This document shows, piece after piece, positions 1 to 7,742 of a DNA stretch of 64,000 nucleotides. The position numbers and the translations under genes are program-made. The notes beneath the pieces are model-generated. The model did no database searches and was not told the origin of the DNA. It saw nothing but the letters and a program-made list of their open reading frames with translations. Source of the stretch: Metabacillus niabensis (GTDB taxonomy: Bacteria > Bacillota > Bacilli > Bacillales > Bacillaceae); contig NZ_JAIVLH010000023.1 in NCBI RefSeq assembly GCF_020524345.1, forward strand, positions 26,745-90,744, read 5' to 3'. Numbering within the stretch: the first letter of the stretch is position 1; each line of letters begins with the position of its first letter.

Positions 1-2
1 CA

Positions 3-413
3 GAAGAAATAGAAGCAATGGAAGATCGACATCAAACCAATGCTTCCATTTTTACTCAAGCGGGGACTTACGCTCCAACCCTTGGCGTACTTGGCGCCGT
101 AGTTGGATTGATTGCGGCACTTTCTGATATGAGCAATACTGACGCACTAGGACATGCTATCAGTGCCGCTTTTGTTGCAACTCTATTAGGAATTTTTACA
201 GGATATGTTCTATGGCATCCATTTGCAAACAAATTAAAACGCAAATCAAGACAAGAAGCAAAAGTAAAAGAGGTAATCATTGAAGGTGTTCTTTCTGTAT
301 TAGAAGGACAAGCACCTAAAGCAATTGAACAAAAATTATCCACATATTTACCTGTTGCAGAAAGAAATAAACTAAATGCTGCTATCGCCGGAGGAGAGAG
401 CATAGATGGCTAA
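3..413 (+). CDS. motA: Flagellar motor stator protein MotA (3' part)
   Basis: C-terminal part of the MotA/TolQ/ExbB-type proton channel of the flagellar stator; the 5' end lies outside the window, so about half of a typical protein of roughly 270 residues is present. The visible part carries the conserved GVLGAVVGLIAAL membrane segment, a second hydrophobic segment (AFVATLLGIFTGYVLW) and a charged cytoplasmic tail. MotA with MotB forms the ion-conducting stator that drives flagellar rotation. The stop codon overlaps the start of motB by 8 bases, which implies translational coupling. The MotB partner resembles the proton-type MotB of B. subtilis rather than MotS, so the motor is probably proton-driven; that is inference from overall similarity. 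Confidence 0.93.
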   Translation, partial: EEIEAMEDRHQTNASIFTQAGTYAPTLGVLGAVVGLIAALSDMSNTDALGHAISAAFVATLLGIFTGYVLWHPFANKLKRKSRQEAKVKEVIIEGVLSVLEGQAPKAIEQKLSTYLPVAERNKLNAAIAGGESIDG

Positions 414-1167
414 AAAGAAAAAACATAAACACCATGATGAACATGTAGATGAGTCTTGGTTAGTCCCCTATGCCGACTTATTAACTTTACTTCTTGCACT
501 TTTCATTGTGTTATTTGCCATGAGTTCAGTTGATGCACAAAAGTTCCAACAAATCGCTAGATCTTTAAATGCCGCTTTTACCGGCGGTACTGGTGTATTG
601 GAATATCCGAGTCCAACACCTGAGGCACAAATGGAGCAACTAAATGTAGAAAAAGAGCAATCTGAAGAAAATATAGAAGAAGCACAAAAACGTATGGAAC
701 AACAAAACTTACAAAAAATACAAAAAAAAATAAATACGTATATAAAAGATAATAATCTTGAAACGAAATTACAAACAACTTTAACTGACGAAGGATTAAT
801 GATTACAATATTAAATGACATTTTTTTTGATTCAGGAAGTGCGGATATACGATCAAAAGATGTCCAGCTGGCAAAAGGAATATCCGAACTACTTGTTATG
901 AATCCACCCCGGAATATTATTGTGAGTGGACATACAGATAATGTTCCTATTAATAACTCGGATTTTGATTCTAACTGGCATTTAAGTGTAATGCGCGCCG
1001 TTAATTTTATGAAGATACTAATTGAAAATGATAAGCTGGATGCTAAAGCATTTAGCGCTAAAGGGTTTGGTGAATACAAACCGGTTGCCAGCAACGATAC
1101 GAAAGAAGGCAGACAGAAAAACCGAAGAGTTGAAGTTCTAGTATTACCTTATGAACAGAAAGAGTAA
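406..1167 (+). CDS. motB: Flagellar motor stator protein MotB
   Basis: 253-residue stator protein that anchors the MotA-MotB channel to peptidoglycan. It has a short Lys/His-rich cytoplasmic N-terminus, one membrane segment (about residues 19-41) containing the PYADLLT motif with Asp24 in the position of the proton-binding aspartate, a charged coiled-coil-like linker (about 80-115), and a C-terminal OmpA-like peptidoglycan-binding domain (about 130-245) with SGHTDNVP and the NRRVEVLVLP ending. The length matches B. subtilis MotB. It overlaps motA by 8 bases and is followed at once by an intrinsic terminator, so motAB is the end of an operon. Confidence 0.97.
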   Translation: MAKKKKHKHHDEHVDESWLVPYADLLTLLLALFIVLFAMSSVDAQKFQQIARSLNAAFTGGTGVLEYPSPTPEAQMEQLNVEKEQSEENIEEAQKRMEQQNLQKIQKKINTYIKDNNLETKLQTTLTDEGLMITILNDIFFDSGSADIRSKDVQLAKGISELLVMNPPRNIIVSGHTDNVPINNSDFDSNWHLSVMRAVNFMKILIENDKLDAKAFSAKGFGEYKPVASNDTKEGRQKNRRVEVLVLPYEQKE

Positions 1168-1170
1168 ACT

Positions 1171-1207
1171 AAAAAGGATCATCCTATAAATCAGGATGAT
1201 CCTTTTT
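1171..1207. terminator. Bidirectional terminator between motB and mhqR-like gene
   Basis: Perfect inverted repeat AAAAAGGATCATCCT (1171-1185) and its complement (1193-1207) around a 7-base loop. A-run and T-run flank the stem on both strands, so it can end motAB and the convergent MarR gene. Confidence 0.9.
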
Positions 1208-1214
1208 AAGATAA

Positions 1215-1679
1215 TTACTCACTTTTCATGATATCATTAGCATGAAAACCGACCTTTTTAAGTAGCTCTGTAACAAGATTTTTCTCTTCGTCTGTTAAGA
1301 CGCTGACTATTTCATCTATTTTCTCTTGATGAGTTGGGAAAATCTCTTCGATTAATTGCTGTCCTTTTTCAGTAATTTGGGCATGTGTAACACGGCGGTC
1401 ATTTGGACAAGCTCGTCTTTCCAGTAAACCTTTTTGCTCTAATTTATCAACTACATATGTGATGCTTCCACTTGCAAGCAGAATTTTCCCGCCAATTTGC
1501 TGCAAAGGTTGTGGTCCCTTATGATAAAGCAACTCAAGTACAGCAAATTCAGTTGGATTTAAATTAAATGTGGATATATGTTTATTCACGACATCATTAA
1601 AAGCTCGATGTGCACGTGAAAGAACGATAAAAAATTTTAATGATTCTTCAATATTCTTTGTATTAGCCATTTTTCTCAA
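1215..1679 (-). CDS. MarR-family regulator, MhqR (YkvE)-like
   Basis: 154-residue winged-helix MarR regulator. The helix-turn-helix core (about residues 38-100) includes NPTEFAVLELLYHKGPQPLQ and GSITYVVDKLEQKGLLER, followed by the DRR wing. The conserved ACPNDRR segment includes a cysteine. In B. subtilis the similar MhqR represses genes for quinone and azo-compound detoxification, and ykvE lies in the same chromosomal neighbourhood. A near-palindrome matching the general form of MhqR operators lies just upstream (1691-1708), which suggests autorepression. The ATG used by the longest frame may be replaced by the ATG four codons later (MANTKN). A second, related MarR protein occurs at 46812-47270. 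Assignment to MhqR itself is inference. Confidence 0.75.
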   Translation of the reverse strand: MRKMANTKNIEESLKFFIVLSRAHRAFNDVVNKHISTFNLNPTEFAVLELLYHKGPQPLQQIGGKILLASGSITYVVDKLEQKGLLERRACPNDRRVTHAQITEKGQQLIEEIFPTHQEKIDEIVSVLTDEEKNLVTELLKKVGFHANDIMKSE

Positions 1680-1690
1680 CCCTTTAAAAT

Positions 1691-1708
1691 TATCTTGAAT
1701 TCAAAATA
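1691..1708. promoter_or_regulatory. Candidate MhqR-type operator
   Basis: TATCTTGAATTCAAAATA is an 18-bp near-palindrome centred on GAATTC (8 of 9 positions pair), 12 bases upstream of the MarR gene start. The B. subtilis MhqR operators are, as I recall, of the form ATCT-N-GAATTC-N-AGAT, so this looks like an autoregulatory site. Confidence 0.55.
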
Positions 1709-2085
1709 TTGATTAAGCATAATAATAGACTATGTTAATCAGAATGTCAAACAGAACTACATAGCTCCTCTGCTTGGCATTGGTTCCTCGTTTAAAAATA
1801 TCTTACACAAGTTTTTCAATTGTATCAACACTTCAAAGCTCCCCTTATCATATACAGAAGGAACACTGAGCCCACTTTAACATATACTTACATAGAGTCG
1901 TGTTTACTCCAGTATTACAGAATGTCACACCATTTATGAATTCTTTGTTCCAATCAAAAGAGTAACAACATAAGTAGTATAATTTTAAAAGGAATTTGTT
2001 TCCTCGTAGTAAGAGATTCGGCTATAATAGTTCTAAATGACAATTAATGAACAAAGGGTATCCATATTAAAAGGAGAAAACTCAA
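1709..2085. other. Intergenic region upstream of ZIP gene
   Basis: About 380 bases between divergent genes. A good -10 (TATAAT, 2024-2029) precedes the ZIP transporter start by about 60 bases, with only a weak -35 (TTCCTC) 17 bases upstream of it. The rest shows no ORF with a ribosome binding site and no hairpin that I can support. Confidence 0.4.
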
Positions 2086-2826
2086 ATGTCTGAAGTATTA
2101 TTAGGTAGTATTTTATCAGCCCTATCAACAGGATTAGGTGCTATTCCAATCCTTTTTTTACAAAAAACCATTACACATCGCTGGAGAGACATTTTATTAG
2201 CTTTTACAGCTGGAATCATGATGACTGCTGCAATGTTAGGATTAATACCTGAATCGTTGAAATATGGAGGCATAATAGAAGTCTCAATTGGGCTGTTTTT
2301 AGGTGTATTAGTTCTTACCTCACTTGAAAGAGCCATTCCCCATATTGATTTAGAACATACCAAAAGAGGGATAAAATTTGATGAAAAAGCACTCCTTATT
2401 ATTGCTGCTATAACATTGCATAATATACCAGAGGGACTTTCGGTTGGGGTTAGTTATGCTTCATCAGGCAGCAGTGCCAATGAAACCGGAAATCTCATTG
2501 CGTTTGCAATCGGGTTACAAAATGCTCCTGAGGGATTTTTAGTGGCACTGTTTTTAATTAATCAAAGCATTAAAAGAGGGAAAGCATTTTTAATTGCAAC
2601 CGCCACTGGTGCAGTAGAGATTGTTGCGTCATTATTAGGATTTTATTTAACTAACTATGTAAGCTTTCTTGTTCCATATGGATTAGCATTTGCAGCTGGA
2701 GCTATGCTATTTATTATTTACAAAGAACTTATACCCGAATCCCATGGTGACGGAAACGAACAGTTTGCCACCTATTCCTTTATTACAGGGATCCTCTGTA
2801 TGGTCATCTTAATCAATAGCTTTTAA
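2086..2826 (+). CDS. ZIP-family divalent metal transporter
   Basis: 246-residue polytopic membrane protein of the ZIP (zinc/iron permease) family, probably importing zinc or other divalent metals. Metal-site signatures are visible: HNIPEG in transmembrane helix 4 and QNAPEG in helix 5, plus LIPES in helix 2 and YKELIPESHG near the C-terminus. About eight hydrophobic segments are evident. The start is preceded by AAAAGGAG (2073-2080). It stands alone with its own terminator just downstream. No Zur-like palindrome was recognised upstream, so the regulating metal cannot be stated. Confidence 0.88.
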   Translation: MSEVLLGSILSALSTGLGAIPILFLQKTITHRWRDILLAFTAGIMMTAAMLGLIPESLKYGGIIEVSIGLFLGVLVLTSLERAIPHIDLEHTKRGIKFDEKALLIIAAITLHNIPEGLSVGVSYASSGSSANETGNLIAFAIGLQNAPEGFLVALFLINQSIKRGKAFLIATATGAVEIVASLLGFYLTNYVSFLVPYGLAFAAGAMLFIIYKELIPESHGDGNEQFATYSFITGILCMVILINSF

Positions 2827-2841
2827 TAATTGAATCAAAGA

Positions 2842-2872
2842 AAAAATACAGTGATGTGCACTGTATTTTTTT
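2842..2872. terminator. Terminator after ZIP transporter
   Basis: ATACAGTG/CACTGTAT stem (2846-2866) flanked by A6 and T7. It serves the ZIP gene and probably the convergent Spo0E-like gene. Confidence 0.88.
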
Positions 2873-3119
2873 AATATGAAAAAGTATCTTGAAACGAAAA
2901 CAATTTCATATTTGGAACAAAATGCTGAAAAGTTCCTCTTTTCGGTTTTTTTTCATTTAATAATAACCGTTGATATTCATTTAATAACTTGTCCAAATCT
3001 TGACTGCATTGAATCGCTAATACACTTGTATAACCTTCTCTATTTGCTGTTTCAATCATTTCTTCTCTTTTATTGTTTATTAATTCAAGTAAACTCTTCT
3101 TCATGCGTTCAGTATTCAT
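2871..3119 (-). CDS. Spo0E-family aspartyl-phosphate phosphatase
   Basis: 82-residue protein of the Spo0E/YisI/YnzD family, small helical-hairpin phosphatases that dephosphorylate Spo0A~P and delay sporulation. The diagnostic pattern is visible: LLELINNKREEMIETANREG in helix 1 and the SQDLDKLLNEYQ motif in helix 2 (about residues 39-50). The ATG follows AGGAGG with a 7-base spacer. The position between mot and mtn genes matches spo0E in B. subtilis, so orthology to spo0E is plausible, but the family is multi-copy and another member lies at 49781-49954. The C-terminal tail (about residues 57-82) goes beyond the minimal domain, as in true Spo0E. Confidence 0.82.
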   Translation of the reverse strand: MNTERMKKSLLELINNKREEMIETANREGYTSVLAIQCSQDLDKLLNEYQRLLLNEKKPKRGTFQHFVPNMKLFSFQDTFSY

Positions 3120-3586
3120 TACATAGCCTCCTAGTTATTCATTTATACGAGAATCTAGGACTTCAAATAGTTATGCATTATCAAAATCCATTTTATTATG
3201 ACAAAAATTATTACAGAATTTCTCAAATCTGTAAAGACTAAAGCATATTTAGACAATTTTCGCATAATTAAATATGTCAATTTTGTAAACATCTTCATTT
3301 TTACTGACTAATATTTTCTTTATTCCCACATTCTGTATTCTTTAAACTTCCCATTAATATTGATTTTAATCTTATATACACATCGATTTTTCTTGATTGG
3401 ATAGACTATAAAAAAGTTAGGCTGTTTTTCCGCATACTTGTTGTTTGATTTAATGAAATTACGTTCGTTTCATCGCGATCCACTAAAGAGTTACTATATT
3501 TTCAAAGCAACAATATCTGTGAAAACATTGAAAAGTTTTTATAAGGGTAACCGAAAGATGAAATTTAAACAAAAGGAGTATCAATA
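3120..3586. other. Long intergenic region upstream of spo0E-like and deacetylase genes
   Basis: 467 AT-rich bases. Ribosome binding sites for the flanking divergent genes are clear. Two short frames (3198-3311 and 3453-3587) lack ribosome binding sites. No convincing structured RNA was seen. A developmental promoter for the spo0E-like gene would be expected here, but I could not identify an unambiguous one. Confidence 0.3.
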
Positions 3587-4363
3587 ATGAGAATTTTAAT
3601 GATCTTTGGTTTTCTTTTTTTGAATATTGCAAGTCCTATGCTTTCTGAATCTTCTCAACCTACAGGTCCAAAACATGTCGCCATTGTTATTGATGATTTT
3701 GGAAATGACATGAAAGGAACGAAGGAAATCCTTTCTTTACCTATTCCTCTTACAGTAGCAGTGATGCCTTTTTTGTCAACCACCAAAAAAGATGCAGAGC
3801 TTGCACATCGAAAAGGTCATGAAGTAATTCTTCACCTTCCAATGGAACCATTACATGGAAAAAAAAGCTGGCTAGGGCCAGGTGCAATCACAAGTGATTT
3901 ATCAGATGAGGAAGTACGAGATAGAGTGATAAAAGCTATCGAAGATGTTCCCCATGCTGTTGGAATGAATAATCATATGGGGTCAAAAATTACAGCTGAT
4001 TCACGCATTATGAGAATCATATTGGAGATATGTCAGGAGAAAGGTTTATATTACTTAGATAGTAAAACAACTGGAAAAAGTGTTGTAGAAGAATTGGCAA
4101 GTGAGTTAGGTGTCCCTTACCTTGAAAATGAATTATTTTTTGATGAACAATATACAACAAGTCATATTGTTAGACAAGCAAATTTATTATTAAACAGGAT
4201 TGAGGATGATACTGAAATTATAGCAATCGGTCATGTTGGAATTGCCGGAGATAAAACTGCAGCAGTCCTAAGACAATATGTACCAAAGGTCAAAGAGAAA
4301 GCAAAAGCTGTTACACTATCAGAGTTATTTCTTCATCCAGAGGACGTGACAAACTTTCAATAA
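3587..4363 (+). CDS. Divergent polysaccharide deacetylase family protein (YibQ-type)
   Basis: 258-residue exported protein. The N-terminus (MRILMIFGFLFLNIASPMLS) is a signal peptide or membrane anchor. The rest has the layout of the divergent polysaccharide deacetylase family (YibQ/DUF610): HVAIVIDDFGND near residue 30, EVILHLPMEP near residue 85, MNNHMGSKIT near residue 127, and TEIIAIGHVG near the C-terminus. These correspond to the NodB-fold active-site segments. A cell-envelope glycan substrate is likely but unknown. It is preceded by AAAAGGAG 8 bases from the ATG. It is a single gene followed by a hairpin shared with the convergent CBS gene. Confidence 0.82.
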   Translation: MRILMIFGFLFLNIASPMLSESSQPTGPKHVAIVIDDFGNDMKGTKEILSLPIPLTVAVMPFLSTTKKDAELAHRKGHEVILHLPMEPLHGKKSWLGPGAITSDLSDEEVRDRVIKAIEDVPHAVGMNNHMGSKITADSRIMRIILEICQEKGLYYLDSKTTGKSVVEELASELGVPYLENELFFDEQYTTSHIVRQANLLLNRIEDDTEIIAIGHVGIAGDKTAAVLRQYVPKVKEKAKAVTLSELFLHPEDVTNFQ

Positions 4364-4370
4364 TAGAAAA

Positions 4371-4407
4371 CCATAGGGGCTGTTCTATATTCGAACAATC
4401 CCCATGG
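4371..4407. terminator. Hairpin terminator between convergent genes
   Basis: CCATAGGGGCTGTTC and GAACAATCCCCATGG form a long imperfect stem with one internal mismatch. On the minus strand it is followed by TTTTCT, so it is best suited to terminating the minus-strand CBS gene. Confidence 0.65.
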
Positions 4408-4410
4408 TCA

Positions 4411-5049
4411 TTAATTTGTTTTGGCAATACGGTCAATTGCAGTTACACGAAAGTCTTTGTCCTCTAATTTCTTCACGACTTTTTGAAGTTTTTGATCAGA
4501 TAAATCTCCAGATAAATTTAAAATGATCCTTCTAATATATTCATCACCATTATCTAATGTTAACAAACCTTCGATATTAATATCTTTTACAGCTGTTACT
4601 AAATCCTTTATTGCACCTTTATGTTCCTTCGTACCTACTGTTAAAAGAACTCCCCCGGTTTTCATTCCGAAAGAATCTTCTAATACATCCATAATATTTG
4701 AATGAGTTATTATACCGGAAAATTCATTTTGTGCATTGATTACAGCTAGGAAAGGTAACCGGCGAATGGATAAAAATGTTTTAAAGAAAGAATCGTCTTC
4801 AGATATGTACGCATCTTGATTTTTAATGAATGGCTCAATTTGATCTGTTTCCTTTCCATTATGTTCAACAAAATGCTCCAATAAGTGAACTTTATAGATG
4901 AAACCAACAAAAGTTTTCCCATCATCCTTTAAAACGGGTATTGACCTATACCCTGTTTCCTTTAAATATTCATATGCTTCCTTGACAGTCCATTGACTTT
5001 CACAATATTTAACTTCAGCTTTGTTCACATAATGATAACGAACTTTCAT
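4411..5049 (-). CDS. CBS-pair plus ACT-like domain protein (CbpA/AcuB type)
   Basis: 212-residue cytoplasmic protein. Two CBS motifs (about residues 8-60 and 75-135) carry SIPVLKDDG and LPFLAVINAQ strands. A C-terminal ACT-like domain follows (about 140-210, GGVLLTVGTKEHKGAIKDLV ... RVTAIDR). This CBS-ACT arrangement is found in AcuB-like proteins and in the Listeria c-di-AMP-binding protein CbpA. A small-nucleotide sensor is therefore a reasonable guess. No enzyme active site is seen. It has its own promoter region and no operon partners. The start ATG has a GGGGG-type ribosome binding site at 5058-5062. Confidence 0.7.
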   Translation of the reverse strand: MKVRYHYVNKAEVKYCESQWTVKEAYEYLKETGYRSIPVLKDDGKTFVGFIYKVHLLEHFVEHNGKETDQIEPFIKNQDAYISEDDSFFKTFLSIRRLPFLAVINAQNEFSGIITHSNIMDVLEDSFGMKTGGVLLTVGTKEHKGAIKDLVTAVKDINIEGLLTLDNGDEYIRRIILNLSGDLSDQKLQKVVKKLEDKDFRVTAIDRIAKTN

Positions 5050-5151
5050 AACACAGCCCCCTTGAAGTGTAATTGATAAAAATTTATCATAGCCCTAATT
5101 AATAGTAAAGGGCATTTGAAAATATCCGCCTTCCATGTCTATGATATGTTG

Positions 5152-5180
5152 TTGCATTTTCTTTCCCTGTTACATATAAT
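5152..5180 (+). promoter_or_regulatory. Sigma-A promoter of the ABC-F leader
   Basis: -35 TTGCAT (5152-5157), 17-base spacer, perfect -10 TATAAT (5175-5180). The predicted transcript starts near 5187, giving a leader of about 240 bases before the ABC-F start codon. Confidence 0.75.
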
Positions 5181-5186
5181 AATAGT

Positions 5187-5427
5187 AATAAAGATGGAAA
5201 GGGTGAATGTTGAGACAATGAAGTTCTAATCTTTTTTTTCAGGCTATTATTATTCATTTATTTATTGAATCTTAATATTACCTAGAGAAATTGGATTAGT
5301 CTGCATTCTTCAACATAATACATCCCTTATGAAACTTTTTGATATATTCTTCCATATCAGAAGCCTTTTTTCATATGCATATGTATTTTTTAAAGAATGA
5401 TCTCTCTAGGGCTAGGGAGGTTTTTTT
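5187..5427 (+). promoter_or_regulatory. Attenuator leader of the ABC-F gene
   Basis: Long untranslated leader that ends in an intrinsic terminator immediately before the gene. Terminator stem: CTCTCTA (5402-5408) pairs with TAGGGAG (5413-5419; one G-U) around a GGGC loop, followed by T7 (5421-5427). The right arm contains the GGGAGG ribosome binding site. An upstream segment CCTAGAGA (5281-5288) is the exact complement of TCTCTAGG (5403-5410), so it can form a competing antiterminator. Very short candidate upstream ORFs exist near the 5' end: MLRQ at 5207-5221, and MKF at 5218-5229. This layout is known for antibiotic-induced ABC-F genes. The induction mechanism is inference. Confidence 0.65.
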
Positions 5428-7131
5428 ATGCTTATAGTACGAAATATTCACAAACATTTTGGTGATCAACAGATTTTAAACGATGTTTCCTTTGAAATAA
5501 AAGACCAAGATCGAATTGGGTTAGTTGGTATAAATGGTGCAGGAAAATCAACACTTGCCAACTTGATTTATGGGAGAATAGACCCTGATAGCGGCACAAT
5601 TGTAAAAGCCCCTTCACTTAAAGTTGGTTATTTAAAGCAATCCGTTGATTTTCAACCAGCAGAAATCCCACATCCTTCTAGTGAATTTCTTGAAAAGACA
5701 AGTGAATTAGGACTTTCAAAATACCAATCGTGGGATCATAATCGCCTCTCACATTTAAGTGGAGGTGAAAAACTTAAAATTGCTTTAGCTGAAGTTTGGT
5801 CGAGTCATCCACATATCCTTTTACTTGACGAACCTACGAACCATCTGGATTTTCAAGGAATTAATTGGTTAATTGAACAACTTAAAACCTTCAAAGGAGC
5901 TATCGTTGTCATTTCTCATGATCGGTACTTTTTAGATCAAACTGTTGGTCAAATTTTTGATCTGGAGAACGGACATCTTACATCTTATGAAGGAAACTAC
6001 ACTTCTTACTTTAATGAGAAAAAGAAACGCAGAGAAGTTCAATTACACCACTATCATAGCCAGCAAAAGGATATCGCAAAAGTTGAAGCTCAAATGGAGC
6101 AATTACAGCATTGGGCAGGAAAAGCTCACAGAACAATGCGTGATCAAGAAGGAATGAAAGAATTCCATGGTGTAAAAGCAAAGAAAATAGATCGTGCAAT
6201 GAAGTCAAAAATGAAAAGACTAAAAAGTGAATTAGAAAAAAACAAGGTTGAAAAACCTTCTGAAGAGAAAAACATTGCATTTCAATTTAAGGCAAATGAA
6301 AAAAGAGGCAACCGTATCATTGAGGCAAAAGACCTAATGAAAAAGTTTCAAACAAGATTGCTGTTTCAGCAAAGTCATTTTTATATTAAGCATGGAGAAA
6401 AAATCGGTATATATGGACCAAATGGTTCAGGGAAAACAACATTACTAAATATGTTAAGTGGAAAAGAAACAATCACATCAGGTTATTTAAATATTAGCTC
6501 CTCACTTAACATCGCAAGTTTAAGTCAAGATGTTGCAGATATGGATATCTCACAAACAGGTTTAGAAGCATTACAGATCTCTGACCGGACACAATTGCTT
6601 AAAGCCAGAACAACTCTGGCAAATATGGGAATGGACGCAGAAAAACTGAGTCAACGGGTTGGAACTTTAAGTCTGGGAGAGCGGACAAGAATTAAATTAA
6701 CAAACATGCTCGTTAATGAATACGACCTCTTAATCCTGGATGAACCGACAAATCATTTAGATTTAGCAAGCCGCAATCAATTAGAAAAAACATTAAAAGA
6801 TTTTTCCGGTACCATTCTTATCGTTTCTCATGATATCTATTTTTTACAACATGTTTGTGATAAACTATTAGTTTTCGAAGACCAAAAAATTAAACGTGTA
6901 GAAATGTCGATTGAAGAGTATGAAAAGAAACGAAATACACCTCAAAAATTTATTTCTTCTAGCCAAAAAGAAATAGAAGAAGAATTATTAAGAGTGAATA
7001 CAGAAATTTCTGCTGTACTTGGTGAGCTTAGTTTATTAACTCCGGATGCTGAAAAATATACTATATTAGATCAGGAATTTCTAAAATTAACAAAGAAAAA
7101 ACATTGCTTATTAAAAAAAGCGGAGAAGTAA
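5428..7131 (+). CDS. ABC-F ATPase, ribosomal-protection type (Vga/VmlR/CplR-like)
   Basis: 567-residue ABC-F protein with two ATPase domains and no membrane segments. Domain 1 has Walker A GINGAGKST (about residues 34-42), signature LSGGEK and Walker B LLLDEPTNHLD. A charged interdomain linker follows (about 190-290, with helices rich in Lys/Glu and a HWAGKAHRTMRDQ loop). Domain 2 has GPNGSGKTT, LSLGERTR and LILDEPTNHLD, and the C-terminal extension is coiled. ABC-F proteins bind the ribosomal E site; the resistance subgroup displaces antibiotics from the peptidyl-transferase centre. The attenuator-like leader supports drug-inducible expression, as in vmlR and related genes. The alternative is a housekeeping ABC-F. 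Drug specificity cannot be read from sequence alone. Confidence 0.85.
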   Translation: MLIVRNIHKHFGDQQILNDVSFEIKDQDRIGLVGINGAGKSTLANLIYGRIDPDSGTIVKAPSLKVGYLKQSVDFQPAEIPHPSSEFLEKTSELGLSKYQSWDHNRLSHLSGGEKLKIALAEVWSSHPHILLLDEPTNHLDFQGINWLIEQLKTFKGAIVVISHDRYFLDQTVGQIFDLENGHLTSYEGNYTSYFNEKKKRREVQLHHYHSQQKDIAKVEAQMEQLQHWAGKAHRTMRDQEGMKEFHGVKAKKIDRAMKSKMKRLKSELEKNKVEKPSEEKNIAFQFKANEKRGNRIIEAKDLMKKFQTRLLFQQSHFYIKHGEKIGIYGPNGSGKTTLLNMLSGKETITSGYLNISSSLNIASLSQDVADMDISQTGLEALQISDRTQLLKARTTLANMGMDAEKLSQRVGTLSLGERTRIKLTNMLVNEYDLLILDEPTNHLDLASRNQLEKTLKDFSGTILIVSHDIYFLQHVCDKLLVFEDQKIKRVEMSIEEYEKKRNTPQKFISSSQKEIEEELLRVNTEISAVLGELSLLTPDAEKYTILDQEFLKLTKKKHCLLKKAEK

Positions 7132-7150
7132 AAATTTCTCCGCTTTTTTT
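7117..7150. terminator. Terminator between ABC-F gene and mtnD
   Basis: AAAGCGGAGAA / TTCTCCGCTTT stem overlapping the ABC-F stop codon and followed by T7. On the other strand it lies just past the mtnD stop and has an A-derived T-run, so it is usable in both directions. Confidence 0.9.
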
Positions 7151-7155
7151 GTTTC

Positions 7156-7698
7156 TTATTTAGTTAATTCTTGTTCTTCCTTAAAAGGATGTGCCACCCA
7201 TCCCTCAGTTTCGATAAATAAACGAACAGCCACAACTTGACGATCTTCCATTAATGTAAAGAAATGAGGATTTCCCTCTGGTACAGATATAACATCTCCC
7301 GCTTCCAATTCTACATCAAAATATCCTGTTTGCTCGTCACCTTTGATAATGAAAATCCCATGTCCAGCAGTAATGGCCCGAACCTCATCCTCAGTATGTG
7401 TATGAACATTTTCAAACTTCTTTAGCAACTCTTCAAGGTTTGGTGTTGCATCTGATAATGCCACGATATCCCAAGTCTTGTATCCTCTTCTTTCAGCTAA
7501 ATCTTCAATTTCCGCTTTATAAGTTGTTAATATTTCTGATTTTTCTTCATCATTTAGAACGAATTTTTCAACTAAATGTGACGGAAGTTTGCTCATATCC
7601 CAGTGCTCATATAAAACACCTTGTTTTTCTAAAAATGAAGAAACCTGCTCTTGACCTTCTATTACTTCTTTTGTGTTTCTTACTTTAATAACTGCCAT
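7156..7698 (-). CDS. mtnD: Acireductone dioxygenase
   Basis: 180-residue cupin enzyme that oxidises the acireductone of methionine salvage. The Fe2+ form yields formate and 2-keto-4-methylthiobutyrate; the Ni2+ form follows an off-pathway route to CO. Metal ligands are visible: His99 and His101 in VHTHTEDEV, Glu105, and His145 in GNPHFFTL. The cupin motif around EVRAITAGHGIFII is intact. It is the last gene of the minus-strand mtnW-X-B-D operon, 44 bases after mtnB, and is controlled by the SAM riboswitch upstream of mtnW. The ATG is preceded by GGAGGAAAAAAT. Confidence 0.97.
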   Translation of the reverse strand: MAVIKVRNTKEVIEGQEQVSSFLEKQGVLYEHWDMSKLPSHLVEKFVLNDEEKSEILTTYKAEIEDLAERRGYKTWDIVALSDATPNLEELLKKFENVHTHTEDEVRAITAGHGIFIIKGDEQTGYFDVELEAGDVISVPEGNPHFFTLMEDRQVVAVRLFIETEGWVAHPFKEEQELTK

Positions 7699-7742
7699 TA
7701 TTTTTTCCTCCAGTTTTCAAATTGTAATATGACATTCTTTCT

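Noticed and set aside
2876..3241. 121-codon plus-strand frame
   Set aside because: Antisense of the clear Spo0E-like gene; hydrophobic low-complexity translation; no ribosome binding site.
3198..3311. 37-codon frame upstream of the deacetylase gene
   Set aside because: No ribosome binding site and AT-rich composition typical of random frames.
3453..3587. 44-codon basic frame ending in TAATG overlap with the deacetylase start
   Set aside because: No ribosome binding site upstream and its 3' part is the ribosome binding region of the next gene; the overlap is probably chance.
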